DNA of 38,273 bases from Synechococcales cyanobacterium CRU_2_2 (GCA_012034805.1 JAAUOP010000034.1:1-38273); one strand, 5' to 3'. Shown: positions 1 to 9,196, numbered from the stretch's first letter. Program-made: numbers and translations. The notes: generated by a model from the sequence alone, not told the origin.

Positions 1-14
1 AGTTTTACAGAGCA

Positions 15-161
15 CTACCGCTCAGTAAGTCTATCTATAAGAGCAGAAAAATACTTTTTAGCATTGACCTCATCACCCCAAAAAAGCCATATCTCTATCG
101 CATCTGTCGAGTCAAACACCTTGCGCCATAAGCCACTAAGCGGATCGTTATACGGAGAAGA
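15..161 (-). pseudogene. C-terminal fragment of an unrecognised protein
   Basis: An open frame of 48 codons on the minus strand ends with TAG at 15-17. Its residues look like real protein (NDPLSGLWRKVFDSTD, then IWLFWGDEVNAKKYF, then LIDRLTER) but it has no start codon. It is preceded by an in-frame TAA at 162-164. A second open frame of about 30 codons (LNWEGFRGNTDLKV, then a hydrophobic stretch) lies immediately upstream, to about position 240. Adding one base near 152-156 would join the two. I do not recognise the family. It may be a decayed gene remnant or a gene broken by the same kind of single-base deletion seen elsewhere in the window. Confidence 0.35.
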
Positions 162-683
162 TTACGCACACCAAGAAAAAATACATGTACAAAATATTGA
201 CCTTTAGGTCAGTGTTTCCTCGAAAGCCTTCCCAGTTCAGTTAATTGTGGTATTATTTACTTGCGTGTATCTACTTAACCCTGAAGATTCTTGCTTAGAA
301 CAAGGTTTTCAATCGACGGCGTCCTCGGCAAATTGTGGGAGATTTTCTAACCCCCAGGATTGGCTTGGCTGAGGTCTGATGATTATTCGCTCGAGGTATT
401 TACTCGATGAGTATTCAACAGCGTTCGACCTGGATGTTCAGCGTGAATATCCCGAGGCTAGGGATCGGATCGTTTGACCCAGGGGTCTCGTCGGAAAACA
501 GCATCTGCAGGGTTGGCCTTCGATCGCCGTTGTTTTATTGTCTCTGGCATTTCTTTTTTGGGGGGTACCGCGATCGCAGCTATCACGGATTTTGCGCCGC
601 CACCGGTTCAGCAAGTCCTGTAGAACGCTGGGATTGAGCCCCAAGGTTCGTAATAACGTCCAAAGATCCACCTCGAATTACCC
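162..683. other. Non-coding stretch upstream of the CRP-family gene
   Basis: No convincing gene is seen apart from the possible upstream part of the fragment above, to about 240. A short inverted repeat (TGACC, 4-base spacer, GGTCA) lies at 198-211. The left half is AT-rich, and cyanobacterial GCGATCGC-type sites start at about 567. Frames opening near 407-637 have no protein-like character. Confidence 0.4.
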
Positions 684-1391
684 ATGTACTCAACAGTTGC
701 CTCCCCCCAATCATCAGAGTCCTCCCGGCCATTTCTAACCTGGCAGCGCATCATTGACTGGGCGCAAGAGCACTATCGGTGCCGCACGTTCAGCAAGGAT
801 GAAAAGATTCCGGTTCGTCCTGGCTTGCTGTATCTCGTCCAACGGGGCTCGGTGCGCCTTGTGGGCAATACTCAGCTCACCGCCTCCAGTAAAACCAGCA
901 GTGCAGCGGCCTCCCAGATGGCACTTGAGGAAGCATTCCTCGGATTTGTCGGTGCGGGTCATCCCTTTGAGATCGTGGCTCAGTCGCCCTTTACGCTCCA
1001 GTCCTATGCTCACGTCGATCAGACCTCTGTGCTTTGGATGTATTGGAACGACCTCGACAACTGGCCTCACTTCCGCCGTGAGGTGCTGGATGCTTTTCGC
1101 TATCAGCACCAGCGCAAACTGCTTTGGCTCAGCACCCTGGGCCAGCGCCGCACCATCGATCGCCTGCTGGGCTTTTTGACGCTGTTGATCGAGGAGTATG
1201 GCGAGCCTTGCGAAGCAGGCTACTGTTTGCCCTGGTCTTTGACCCATGCCCAGATCGGCAGCGCTATTGGTTCAACCCGCGTGACGGTCACCCGTTTAAT
1301 GGGTCGATTGCGCCAGCGTGGCCTGATTCGCATCCACGGCGATAACTTGATTTGCTTGCCTCCCAACGCGCAAATCAATCTCCAGCGCTAG
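684..1391 (+). CDS. CRP/FNR-family transcriptional regulator
   Basis: This 235-residue protein has the architecture of CRP/FNR regulators. It has an N-terminal beta-roll sensor region (about residues 20-125), a linking helix (about 130-165) and a C-terminal winged helix-turn-helix. The recognition segment SLTHAQIGSAIGSTRVTVTR (about 190-209) closely resembles the DNA-binding helix of cyanobacterial NtcA (family knowledge). The sensor half is divergent and lacks an evident cAMP-binding signature, so it is a CRP/NtcA-like paralogue with an unknown effector rather than Crp or NtcA itself. The ATG at 684 was chosen because it precedes a plausible N-terminus, but no strong ribosome binding site is visible. 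It is transcribed alone and converges on the minus-strand SPOR-like gene. It is intact. Confidence 0.8.
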   Translation: MYSTVASPQSSESSRPFLTWQRIIDWAQEHYRCRTFSKDEKIPVRPGLLYLVQRGSVRLVGNTQLTASSKTSSAAASQMALEEAFLGFVGAGHPFEIVAQSPFTLQSYAHVDQTSVLWMYWNDLDNWPHFRREVLDAFRYQHQRKLLWLSTLGQRRTIDRLLGFLTLLIEEYGEPCEAGYCLPWSLTHAQIGSAIGSTRVTVTRLMGRLRQRGLIRIHGDNLICLPPNAQINLQR

Positions 1392-1437
1392 GTGTTCTGC
1401 CCAGGTTGGTTTTGTTTTGGCCGTCACTCAAAGGCTG

Positions 1438-2046
1438 TCACTCAAAGTAGGCCACGCGTGCATCGAAGCCCAGCTGACGCAGGTGTTGGCTGAGGTAGGT
1501 GGCTGAGGTGCGATCTGCAAAGCTGGCCACGTGGATGTAAGAACCACGGCGGGACGGAAGGATGAAGGCGTCGGGGACGCAGGCGCGCAGGGCTGCAAGT
1601 TGGCGGCGATTGCGCCCCGGCACCGCGACCACGTAGGGCTCATCCTCAAACCGCCCCAGCAGAATTGAGGGTTTGCCCGATCGGAGGTTGACTGGCACCG
1701 CACAGGGATGAGTTTGTTTCCCCTGACCTGGGTTTTGGTTGCCTGGGTTACTGTGCGGCAGTTGGCGATCGGGTAATTTGCGATCGGGTAATTTGCGATC
1801 GGATAATTTGCGATCGGGTGACCTGCTCTCGAGTAACGAGCGCCCAGCGACTTGGCTGCCAAACCCGTAATTCGAGAGTTCTTCCCCACCGGCAACCGCT
1901 GGGAAGCAATACCCAAGGAACATCGACAGCGACAAAACCAGCTGCCTCCAACCCAAGTCCCCAAACCGAAACCAAGCACCCCACAGCTGAGATCTCCAAA
2001 ACCAAGATCTCCAAAACCAAGATCTCCAAAACCAAGATTTTTTCAA
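1438..2046 (-). CDS. Secreted SPOR-like repeat-containing protein
   Basis: The C-terminal 70 residues (GRFEDEPYVVAVPG, then RGSYIHVASFADRTSA, then YLSQHLRQLGFDARVAYF) match the pattern of SPOR/sporulation-related peptidoglycan-binding modules, in which residues are predicted as beta-alpha-beta. A hydrophobic segment (LVLSLSMFLGYCFPAVAG) looks like a signal peptide. Between them lies a low-complexity tract of DRKLP repeats encoded by 15-base units. The start is uncertain. I used the TTG at 2046, which begins right after the stop of the upstream HD gene (2048) and gives 202 residues. The N-terminus then begins with three WFWRS repeats encoded by another 15-base tandem repeat. A likely partner is the upstream envelope phosphohydrolase gene, with which it is probably co-transcribed. 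The function is inferred as cell-wall related. Confidence 0.55.
   Translation of the reverse strand: MKKSWFWRSWFWRSWFWRSQLWGAWFRFGDLGWRQLVLSLSMFLGYCFPAVAGGEELSNYGFGSQVAGRSLLESRSPDRKLSDRKLPDRKLPDRQLPHSNPGNQNPGQGKQTHPCAVPVNLRSGKPSILLGRFEDEPYVVAVPGRNRRQLAALRACVPDAFILPSRRGSYIHVASFADRTSATYLSQHLRQLGFDARVAYFE
1763..1823. repeat. In-frame 15-base tandem repeat containing a HIP1-like core
   Basis: Four consecutive copies of a unit of the form GCGATCGGGTAATTT run through this stretch, the third with one change and the fourth diverging at its end. Read on the minus strand each unit encodes DRKL plus P or S. The unit embeds GCGATCG, a near-HIP1 sequence. Confidence 0.8.
1989..2037. repeat. 15-base tandem repeat, three copies
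   Basis: Three perfect copies of AGATCTCCAAAACCA follow one another, with partial copies at the edges. On the minus strand, in the chosen frame, they encode repeated WFWRS. They sit at the 5' end of the SPOR-like gene, so the N-terminus of that protein is repeat-derived or the real start lies downstream. Confidence 0.8.
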
Positions 2047-2047
2047 T

Positions 2048-4463
2048 CTAACCCGAGGAAGACGCAGGCGGAAAAACAATAGGACAAGATGCTCCCGGAT
2101 AGGGAATGCGCTTGTGGTGGAATTGCTGCCAGATTTGCACAAAGACATCGGCAATGAGGTTCAGATCCGCTCGACTCAGGCCAGAATCGATCAGCTGATC
2201 GTCCTGCCAACGGGCCCGCATGATTTTCTTCACCATGTTGAGGGCTTCTTCGGTGGTGGCATCCTTGAGCGATCGCAACGCCGCCTCGCAGGAATCAGCC
2301 AGCATCACAATGCCAGTCTCCCGTGACTGGGGAATGGGGCCGACGTAGCGAAAGTCTGACTCGTTAACACTATAGCGATCGGGCTCCGTTGTTGCCATTT
2401 TCTTGGCTTCGAAGTAGAAATAGGAAATCAACATCGTACCCTGGTGCTCGGGAATAAAAGCTTGCAGGGCATGGGGCAGGCAAGCGCGACGGGCCATTTC
2501 GAGGCCGACGGTGACATGCTTGCGAATGATCAGTGCGCTTTCCCAGGGGTCATCAATCAGATCGTGTTTGTTGGGCCCGCCCATCTGATTTTCGATAAAG
2601 GATTGGGGGTCATGCATCTTGCCGATGTCGTGGTAGAGCGTTCCGGCCCTGACCAGTTCCACATTGCAGGCAAGCGATCGCGCCGCCGCCTCCGCCAAGG
2701 TCGCGACAAATAGCGTGTGCTGGAACGTACCAGGGGTCTCCGACGCTAGCCGTTGCAACAGGGGCCGATTCGGATTAGACAACTCCGCCAAACGAATGGG
2801 GGTCACCAGGTCAAACAGGCGCTCTAAATAAGGACTCACCCCCAGAGCCACAATGCTCCAAGCAATACCTTCTAGGGCGTAGAATCCGGCATTGCGCAGG
2901 AAAATGTACCAAACCTGCCCCCCGTCCCACTCAAAATTAGAGCCACCATGAGGTGAACCAGTCCCTGGGTCAGCCCCACCCCCAGACCCAGGATGGCGAG
3001 TTCTTCCCTCGCCCGTAGACGTCCAGCCATCATCGCGGCCACCGTACCACTGGCGATGCTCGCCATGAGGGCCTGAAGGTCAATGTCCAGGCCCAGGGGC
3101 AACGCGGTTGCCATCAGCCCCACCGCTAGGACGCCCAACGGGGAGCCATAAAAGCTGCCCATCAGCAGGGCAACGGCAGGTAGGTTGCTACTGGGCAGGC
3201 GTAGCAAAAACATGAGGGGTGTACTCAGGGCCAAAATCAAAATTACGGCCAGGTCGCGCCGTCGCATTCTCGGCAAAATACGCCGCTGAACCAGCAGGAA
3301 AATGCCAACTTCAACGGCAATCAGGCCGCCCAAGCGGCCCAATGCCCGCCAATTGGGGCCGCGTCGGCTTTGGCCAAACCGATCGAGCAGAACTAACTGT
3401 TCTTGGGTAATTTTTTCGCCTGCTCGAACAATGGACTCCCCCTTACGGATGCTGACCATTTGGACTTCCACAGCCTGGGCAGCCCGCTCGGCCTTTTGCT
3501 GGGTCTGGAGTAGATCGGGTTGCAGATTCGCCTTGACGACCTTCGACAAAATCTGAGTGCTCAGGGCCTGGGCGTTGGTGCTGGATTCGTCTGGGGCCAT
3601 CAGCAGGCCAACATGCAGGTTAATGGCTCGGTCGATGCCCGCTTGGGGCACGCCGGGGGCAATGCCTTGGATGAGAATATTGTCGAGGATCTGGCGTGTG
3701 GATTCTTTGAGTTGCCCCCACTCGCGATCGCTCAATTCAAACAACGCCGGCGAATAGGCCGCATTCAGCTCCGACAGTGCCGGGTCGCTGAGTTGTTGTC
3801 GGGCCGCTTGGTATTTGATGCGCATGGCCTGCAGCGATTGCATCAGTGCCTCAAAGCGCTCAGGAGAGTAGCGCTGGCGATACCGGATGAGTTCTGCGAT
3901 CGCCCGCTGTTCTGGAGATTGGGGAGCAGTTACGGCCAGTAGCTTGTTATTCGATGTCGCCGGGATGGGCTGGCGCAGCGTTTGGCGTAGAGCCAGCCAC
4001 TGCGGCTCGGGAAGCTGTCGGATAAACTGCTGAACGGCGGTGGAGAGGATGTTGGGGGGGGAGGGGGGGGGAAGCGTCCGAGTCGCGATCGCAAGGCCGC
4101 CCCGTGGGCTAAATTGCGCTCTAAGTTCTCTCGGATTTCCTGGTTGACCGTCGGACTCATACTCAGCACAGGAATCGCAGCCGTGCGAGCAGCCTTGCGC
4201 AATTGCTCCGTTCGCTGGGGGTTGGGAACGGTGACATCCTCCGGGGCTTGGAGGGTCTGCTGGGCCAGGGTGCCCACATTGAGCCGGGGCTGATTGTAGA
4301 ACTTTTGGCCCGTGAGCCCAGTCATGACGGCGACGGCCACCAGGCACAACAGCAGCGATCGAGGGCGTAGGAGAGGCGAGCGCATCCAGCTCAGTACGTC
4401 GCCGTTGGCCAGAAGCTGACGCGGCTTCACAAGCTGCCGAGCAAAGAACCAAAGCGTTTTCAT
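2048..4463 (-). CDS. 7TM-HD family phosphohydrolase (PgpH/YqfF-like), frameshifted
   Basis: Reconstructed, this is a protein of about 805 residues of the 7TM-HD family, whose bacterial members (PgpH) hydrolyse cyclic di-AMP (family knowledge). Order: one N-terminal TM segment (LLLCLVAVAVMTGLTG), an extracellular 7TM-HDED domain rich in helices (ending near VSIRKGESIVRAGEKIT), a block of about seven TM segments, and a C-terminal HD domain. The HD domain shows GTFQHTLFVATLAEAAA, LYHDIGKM, IRKHVTVGLEMA and IPEHQGTMLISYFY. Two single-base gaps break the frame: one in the C-rich tract on the minus strand (plus 4054-4071) and one in a six-base run at 2918-2923. Adding one base at each restores continuous family sequence, including the joint ILSGTGGQVWYIFLRNAGFY. 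The ATG at 4461-4463 gives a normal N-terminus. It is probably co-transcribed with the SPOR-like gene that follows. Confidence 0.85.
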
Positions 4464-4663
4464 GGCATGTCAGCAAGCAACCACACGAACCTGATTCCCA
4501 CATGGATACGGTTTAAGCTGGGGAACCCAAGAAGCGGGTGTGAGTCTGACCGGGCTGACCCGCTGTATTTTCGCCTTCGATTGATGTCTAGTCTGGCTTT
4601 TTGTAGGGCTTTTTGTAGGGCTTTGCAATGCTTTCCCTTCGCCGCTGGGGGGAGTTTCCCCCC

Positions 4664-5203
4664 TCAGCTTACACCGACGGCTTCCCGTTCGTCGCAACCC
4701 GACCAGGTCAAAAAAAACTGGCGCGATCGCGATCGCGCAGCCCGAATCACCTCCGGCGACAACCGGCCCAGGGGAATGGCGCGCGGGCCGAGGGCAGCGC
4801 CGAGCCACAGCCCCAGTGCTGCCCTCTGGCTAGGGCCTGCCGCCGCGAGTTCCATCAGTTTGAAGGCGATCTCCCAAGGGAGATCTTGGCAAAAGAGTTG
4901 CCAGGCTAGCTCCAGAGTCGGATCCTTTGACCCCGGGATTGCTGCGATGGCCGCTATCCCTGTTTCCCGCCGGACACCGCTGAGCTGCTGGTGCAAAATC
5001 CGTTCGGTCCAGCGGTCGATGAAAAGAGGCCCAGCGGGCTGCGGCGCGGGAGCGCCGAAGGGCTCGTAGCGCAGCAGCATGGCTCTGATATCCAGCGTTT
5101 CTGGGCCTAAATCGCTGGCGCTAGCCACTTGGGCACCGAGCCATGCGCCGTAGACGCGATCGCCCAGACTCAACAGCCCAGTCACGCTAGAATTTCGAGA
5201 CAT
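4664..5203 (-). CDS. Uncharacterised cyanobacterial protein
   Basis: This 179-residue protein starts MSRNSSVTGLLSLGDRVYGA and is rich in Ala, Leu and Arg with helical character throughout. The N-terminal G-L-L-S-L-G-D pattern faintly recalls the all-helical ADP-ribosylglycohydrolase fold, but the acidic metal-binding motifs are not visible. I do not assign a function. No signal peptide or TM segment is obvious. The start ATG (5201-5203) lies inside a 16-base tandem repeat that also covers the end of the upstream SLH gene. The base composition matches its neighbours. Confidence 0.6.
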   Translation of the reverse strand: MSRNSSVTGLLSLGDRVYGAWLGAQVASASDLGPETLDIRAMLLRYEPFGAPAPQPAGPLFIDRWTERILHQQLSGVRRETGIAAIAAIPGSKDPTLELAWQLFCQDLPWEIAFKLMELAAAGPSQRAALGLWLGAALGPRAIPLGRLSPEVIRAARSRSRQFFLTWSGCDEREAVGVS

Positions 5204-5262
5204 TAGGGTTTCAAGACGTCAGGGTTTCAAGACATCAAGATGTCAAGACATTAGGGTTTCGA
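5199..5262. repeat. 16-base tandem repeat, four copies
   Basis: Units GACATTAGGGTTTCAA, GACGTCAGGGTTTCAA, GACATCAAGATGTCAA and GACATTAGGGTTTCGA follow without gaps at 5199, 5215, 5231 and 5247. The array includes the start codon of the downstream minus-strand gene (5201-5203) and the stop codon of the SLH gene (5251-5253). Confidence 0.85.
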
Positions 5263-6518
5263 GACACAGTTATACATCCGCAGCACCGCAGCGGCGGCAT
5301 AGTTCCGTTGAGCGCCCGTGTTCGGTGCAAAGGTATTGCCTGTCTCATTCAACGGGGAAGCAACTCCACAATAGCCCGACATCTGAGTCACGACTTGTTC
5401 AGACCAGTGGCCGTTCAAATCCAAAAACTGGCGAACGGGCTGGGTGACTTGGAGCTGAGCATCTTGCCCCCGACGGGTCTTGGCATATTCGGCAGCCCGC
5501 CGAGTGATGGCAATCAGCTCGGCACGGGTGACCACGCGGCTCGGGCGGAAGGTGTTGTCTTCGTAGCCTGCGATGATTTTGCGATCGCGGGCAAACGCAA
5601 TCTTCGCCGCACTCCAACGGCTGCTAGCCACATCCGAGTAGGGATTACCTGGCGGCGTACTGATTGCCTCCGGGGTCACACCGGGCAAACGCTGCAATGC
5701 TTCCACAACGATGGACACCAACTGTTCCCGCGTCAGGGCTTCCCCGGGACGGAACGTTCCGTTTTCAAAGCCAGTGACAAACCCTAGCGCCACAGCCTGC
5801 TGGATTTCAGTCCGGTAGAGGTCAGCGGAAATGTCGATAAGCTGAACCGTTGGCGTCGGAGTTGGTGTTGGCGTTGGTGTTGGGGTGGGGTCGGAGCTGG
5901 CGTTGGGGTCGGAGCTGGTGTCGGCGTCGGAGCTGGCATTGGCGTCTGACCCGCCAAACTGGCCAGGGACTGATCATTGGTCAAATAGACATGGCCCAGG
6001 GTTTTGCCATCAAAGGTTCGGCGAGTAAATCGCCAACCCGCATTGAGATTAATTTTGGCAAAACCATTGGTTTCCCCCAAAACCCGACCAATCTCGAGCG
6101 ACGGATCGGTGCGTTGTTGTGGGCGACCGATCAAGACCATATCGCCGTTTTGGCGCACCACGGCCAAGCTATATTTCAATCCCAAATCGACATCGTTGGT
6201 TCGAATCGAATAGCCGTTTGCATCTGTACTGCGCCCACAAATTCCGGAGAAATTAAACGTGGACAGCAGCGGGTCAATCAGCGTTGGATTGCTACCCGAT
6301 TCACTCCAGCAAGGGCGGGAATTGTTGATTTGCTCGATCAGCAACAACTGATGTTTGGCACCCGTGCCAATGGGCGCAGCCACTGCCACATAATTAGCCT
6401 GAGTCACTTCAGTTTTGCCAAACAGCGAGGTCTGGGCGGGAGCCGGAACACTGCTCAGGAGCGGGGAAAACCCCAGCATGATGGCAGCAGCAGGGAACAC
6501 CCAAGGTCGAATCTTCAT
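5251..6518 (-). CDS. DUF3747 and S-layer homology (SLH) domain protein, frameshifted
   Basis: An exported envelope protein of about 423 residues. Residues 1-29 are a signal peptide (PWVFPAAAIMLGFSPLLSSVPAPAQ). Residues 30-170 match the cyanobacterial DUF3747 domain (FGKTEVTQANYVAVAAPIG, HQLLLIEQ, DVDLGLKYSLAVV, FAKINLNAGWRFTRR). Next comes a Pro-Thr linker of (PT)n and PAPTPTP type. The C-terminal half contains SLH motifs (LGFVTGFENGTFRPGEALTR, then IIAGYEDNTFRPSRVVTR), which bind wall-linked polysaccharide. One base is missing in the linker, in the C-run corresponding to plus 5887-5890. Restoring it joins the PT repeat to VQLIDISADLYRTEIQQAVALG. The start is ATG 6516-6518. A 15-base tandem repeat lies just upstream. 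Confidence 0.85.
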
Positions 6519-6580
6519 GGTCTATCCTTTGCGAATTCAAAAAGACTTTATACCAACCCGTCGCAGCTCTTGGGCTGCTA

Positions 6581-6625
6581 CCCAAACTTGACCAGCCCAA
6601 ACCTGACCAGCCTAAACTTGATCAG
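6581..6625. repeat. 15-base tandem repeat upstream of the SLH gene
   Basis: Three units, CCCAAACTTGACCAG, CCCAAACCTGACCAG and CCTAAACTTGATCAG, lie in the 5' region of the SLH gene, 62-107 bases before its start codon. They could be slippage repeats or spaced binding sites. Nothing else was seen between 6519 and 6725. Confidence 0.8.
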
Positions 6626-6725
6626 CACATGCCAGCGCATGAGTCTACGGGGAATCTATGGACTTTCTGTTCTACAGGACGGTAACGATCTGGCCTAGGT
6701 GCCCGTGCCCCCCAGATGATTGGGG

Positions 6726-8081
6726 CTAACGCCTCGCAAAGCGGGTGGCAAAATTTTGCGATCGCGTCGGAGACAGCGCCCGTGCCTTCAAAATCGCCGC
6801 GACCAAAAAGGCATAGGACACCACCCCCACCCCCGTGAGCAGGATCGCACTATAGGTCCCCATTACATTCCAGAGCGCATGGAGGAGCGAAGCCGTGCCA
6901 TAGCCTACCCCCAAAATTCGCCAGCGATGCTGGGGCATCATGACACTGAGTCCAATGAAGTAGCCAAAATAGCCACTGTAGGCCATGTGTCCGGCGATCG
7001 AACCAGCAGACGCGGAATCAGCAGCTGCAGTCCAGCCAGCTGGGTATCCGTGCTGCCCAAGTCGAGGGCGTTGACATGGGCAACATTGGGAACATATTGC
7101 CCGAGGGTTTCTAACAGCGTGAAGCCGATCGCCGAAGCCGCTCCCAGCAAAATGCCGTCCAGAGGTTCCCTCACGCCCAACTGATCGCGCCGGGAGGGGG
7201 CCGCATGGTATCCCACCGCCATCACCAGTAACACCGGTACGGCTTTAATCAGCTCTTCCATCAGCCCTGCCCCGAGGAACATGCGCACAAACAACAGCGG
7301 CAGTGGCAGAGACTCGTTGACACCCGGAATTTGCCCCGGCAGGACTTCGCGGAAAAACCAGGTGAACAGCCGCAAAACTGGCGAGTTGAGCAACAGCAGC
7401 GTAAAGGCGGCAGTTCCGACCAAGAGCCACCAGGGTTTGTGCTTGCCACAAAGACGATAGACAAGTAGTAACCCGCTGCGCCCAGGTAGCTTGCCAACAG
7501 CAAATTGAACCGACTCGGTTCACCCACCGTCAAAAAGAGCGACACCACCACCAAAACGGTGATGATGCCAGGAATTAGATAGGCCTTGTGGGCGAGATCC
7601 TGACCAGTGGAGAGAATTGGAAACAGCTGGGTCAGGGTGACGGTGGCGTGCCTGGGATGGTGCTGAAGCCGCTTCTGGTACTGGGTCTGTTGCTGAGCCT
7701 GTTGCTGAGCCTGTTGCTGGGCCTGGAGGCCGTTCGGGCCGGGGTGCTGCTCGAGGATAAACTGGGGGCCAGACTGGCCGAGCTGGACGCGATCGCGCCT
7801 CGCAAGGCGCACCACCCCTGCACTGGCTCGTCATTGACAAAGGTGCCGTTGGCGCTGCCGAGGTCACAAATTTCCCAGCCGGTCTTACCCGAACGCACCA
7901 CTGCATGGCGGCGCGAGACCGCTCGGTGGGCGTGGGCTTCAATGGTAATGGGGCAACTGGGGTCGCGGCCAATGTGGATTTCTTCGGTCAATGAAAGACT
8001 ATGCCAGCGATCGCACGACGCTTCAGCCTCCAGGGCAAGCTGGCGCAAGAAGGCTGGGAACGGCATCGGGGCGGGTTGCAT
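6726..8081 (-). CDS. FHA domain - Q-rich linker - PrsW-type membrane protease, frameshifted
   Basis: Reconstructed length is about 452 residues. The N-terminal FHA domain (about 25-105) shows IHIGRDPSCPI, AVSRRHAVV and DLGSANGTFVNDEPV, the phosphothreonine-binding pattern. A Q-rich linker of repeated AQQQ units follows (about 120-140). A polytopic domain of the PrsW/CPBP-like intramembrane protease family then carries EELIKAVPVLLV (EExxK), GFTLLETLGQYV (FxxxE) and LLHALWNVM (HxxxN). Three single-base gaps break it: a G-run on the minus strand (plus 7815-7818), a T-run (plus 7450-7452), and near plus 7008-7014. Restoring them gives EPVQGVVRLARRD, FCGKHKPWWLLVG and SAGSIAGHMAYSG. The ATG at 8079-8081 starts just after the stop of a small membrane gene, so the two are probably co-transcribed. 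The inferred role is phosphorylation-gated membrane proteolysis. Confidence 0.8.
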
Positions 8082-8089
8082 AGCGTCCG

Positions 8090-8290
8090 TTACATGGCTT
8101 CCCGAGCTGCGCGTACCGCCCAGAAAAAGCACAGAATGCTGGAGGGAACGCTCAAAACCAAAATCGCCGTCGTGACACCAGTGCCGAGCTGGGGGACGCC
8201 GGAGGAGAGTTCAAACACACTGCCGGTGGCGGCGATCGCCAGAATGCAGCAAATACCCAGAAACAGAGAACTTTTCGGAGTTGCAACCAT
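8090..8290 (-). CDS. Small two-TM membrane protein
   Basis: This 66-residue protein has two hydrophobic segments (SLFLGICCILAIAATGSV at about 7-24 and TTAILVLSVPSSILCFFWAV at about 39-58) and a short charged C-terminus ending REAM. I do not recognise a named family. Its stop lies 9 bases before the start of the FHA-PrsW gene on the same strand, so the two are likely one transcript and the small protein may accompany the protease in the membrane. The upstream 124 bases to def show nothing further. Confidence 0.6.
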   Translation of the reverse strand: MVATPKSSLFLGICCILAIAATGSVFELSSGVPQLGTGVTTAILVLSVPSSILCFFWAVRAAREAM

Positions 8291-8414
8291 AACTTCACTC
8301 GGTTCCTTCGGGAATTCTTGAGGCGTTTACACTGGGTCAATCCTAGAGGATTTGCGGTGAACCGCCAACCGGCTTTGCCCCCTGGTGGATCGGTTGTGAT
8401 TAGACCAGCCACGA

Positions 8415-8978
8415 TTAGACCAGCGATCGCACGGCCTTGTGGGCAAACCCCTGTTTCTTCAGCTCTTGAACCAGCGCCACCTGGTTTTCGACGCGGTCTA
8501 CAAACAAAACGCCGTTGAGGTGATCCATCTCGTGCAAAATGGCGCGAGCGAGCAACTCCGTTGCCTTGAGCCGTTGGGGACGTCCGTTTTCGTCTTTGTA
8601 GGCCACGTCCACTTCCACAGGGCGTTTGACATCGAGAAACACCCCCGGAATGCTCAAACAGCCTTCTTGATCCGTGTCAATTTTGGGGCTGACGCTCTTA
8701 ATCACCGGATTGATCATCACCAAGGGCGGGGTTTCGGGCTCTTCAAAATTGATATCGATGACCAGCAACTGCTTGTTGATGCCTACCTGGGGAGCCGCGA
8801 GGCCGATGCCGTCTTCGCTGTACATGGTCAGTAGCATGTCGCGGATCAGCTGGCGCAGGCTGTCATCGACCTTGGCGACGCGCTTGGCGGGCTGGCGCAG
8901 CACGCGATCGCCCAACTGGTGAACCTCCAGGGGCGGATGCTTGAGCTTTTTCTTCTCGACTAAAATCGCAGCGGCCAT
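8415..8978 (-). CDS. def: Peptide deformylase
   Basis: This 187-residue enzyme removes the N-formyl group from nascent proteins in the cytoplasm. All three family motifs are visible: GIGLAAPQVG (about 59-68), EGCLSIPG (about 105-112, with the metal-binding Cys) and HEMDHLNG (about 149-156, with the metal-binding His pair and the catalytic Glu). The length and the N-terminal extension (MAAAILVEKKKLKHPPLEVHQ) are normal for cyanobacterial type 1 deformylases. It is intact and probably transcribed from its own promoter, because about 260 bases separate it from the upstream gene. Confidence 0.95.
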   Translation of the reverse strand: MAAAILVEKKKLKHPPLEVHQLGDRVLRQPAKRVAKVDDSLRQLIRDMLLTMYSEDGIGLAAPQVGINKQLLVIDINFEEPETPPLVMINPVIKSVSPKIDTDQEGCLSIPGVFLDVKRPVEVDVAYKDENGRPQRLKATELLARAILHEMDHLNGVLFVDRVENQVALVQELKKQGFAHKAVRSLV

Positions 8979-9177
8979 AGTTCTTTGTGCCTGGATTACT
9001 GGCGCTGGGTTCTTGCGCCTGGGGTATATTTTCGACTTGCCCCTATCTTAACAATGCGGTTCTCAACGGCAATTAAATAATTTCGATTTCCGAGATGACG
9101 AGTCAATGGTAAACCTCGCCTGGGGATGAGCCGCTGTTTGTCCGGTTGATGGAGGTGCCAGGTCAAGCCCAACAGCC

Positions 9178-9196
9178 GGACGAGCACGGCTCGTCC
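9178..9196. terminator. GC-rich hairpin after the DUF1400 gene
   Basis: A perfect 8-base stem (GGACGAGC / GCTCGTCC) with a 3-base loop lies 44-62 bases beyond the stop of the minus-strand gene ending at 9240. There is no clear T-run, so it may be a terminator or a dispersed palindrome. Confidence 0.45.

Noticed and set aside
407..671. Overlapping small open frames on both strands upstream of the CRP-family gene
   Set aside because: Residue composition is random-like, the frames overlap each other on opposite strands, and none has a ribosome binding site.
1760..1820. CRISPR-like appearance of the GCGATCG-containing repeats
   Set aside because: The units are contiguous without spacers and lie in frame inside a gene, so they are a tandem repeat and not a CRISPR array.
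4600..4630. Direct repeat of GGCTTTTTGTAGG near the start of the 7TM-HD gene
   Set aside because: Only two short copies with no symmetry or position that suggests a function.
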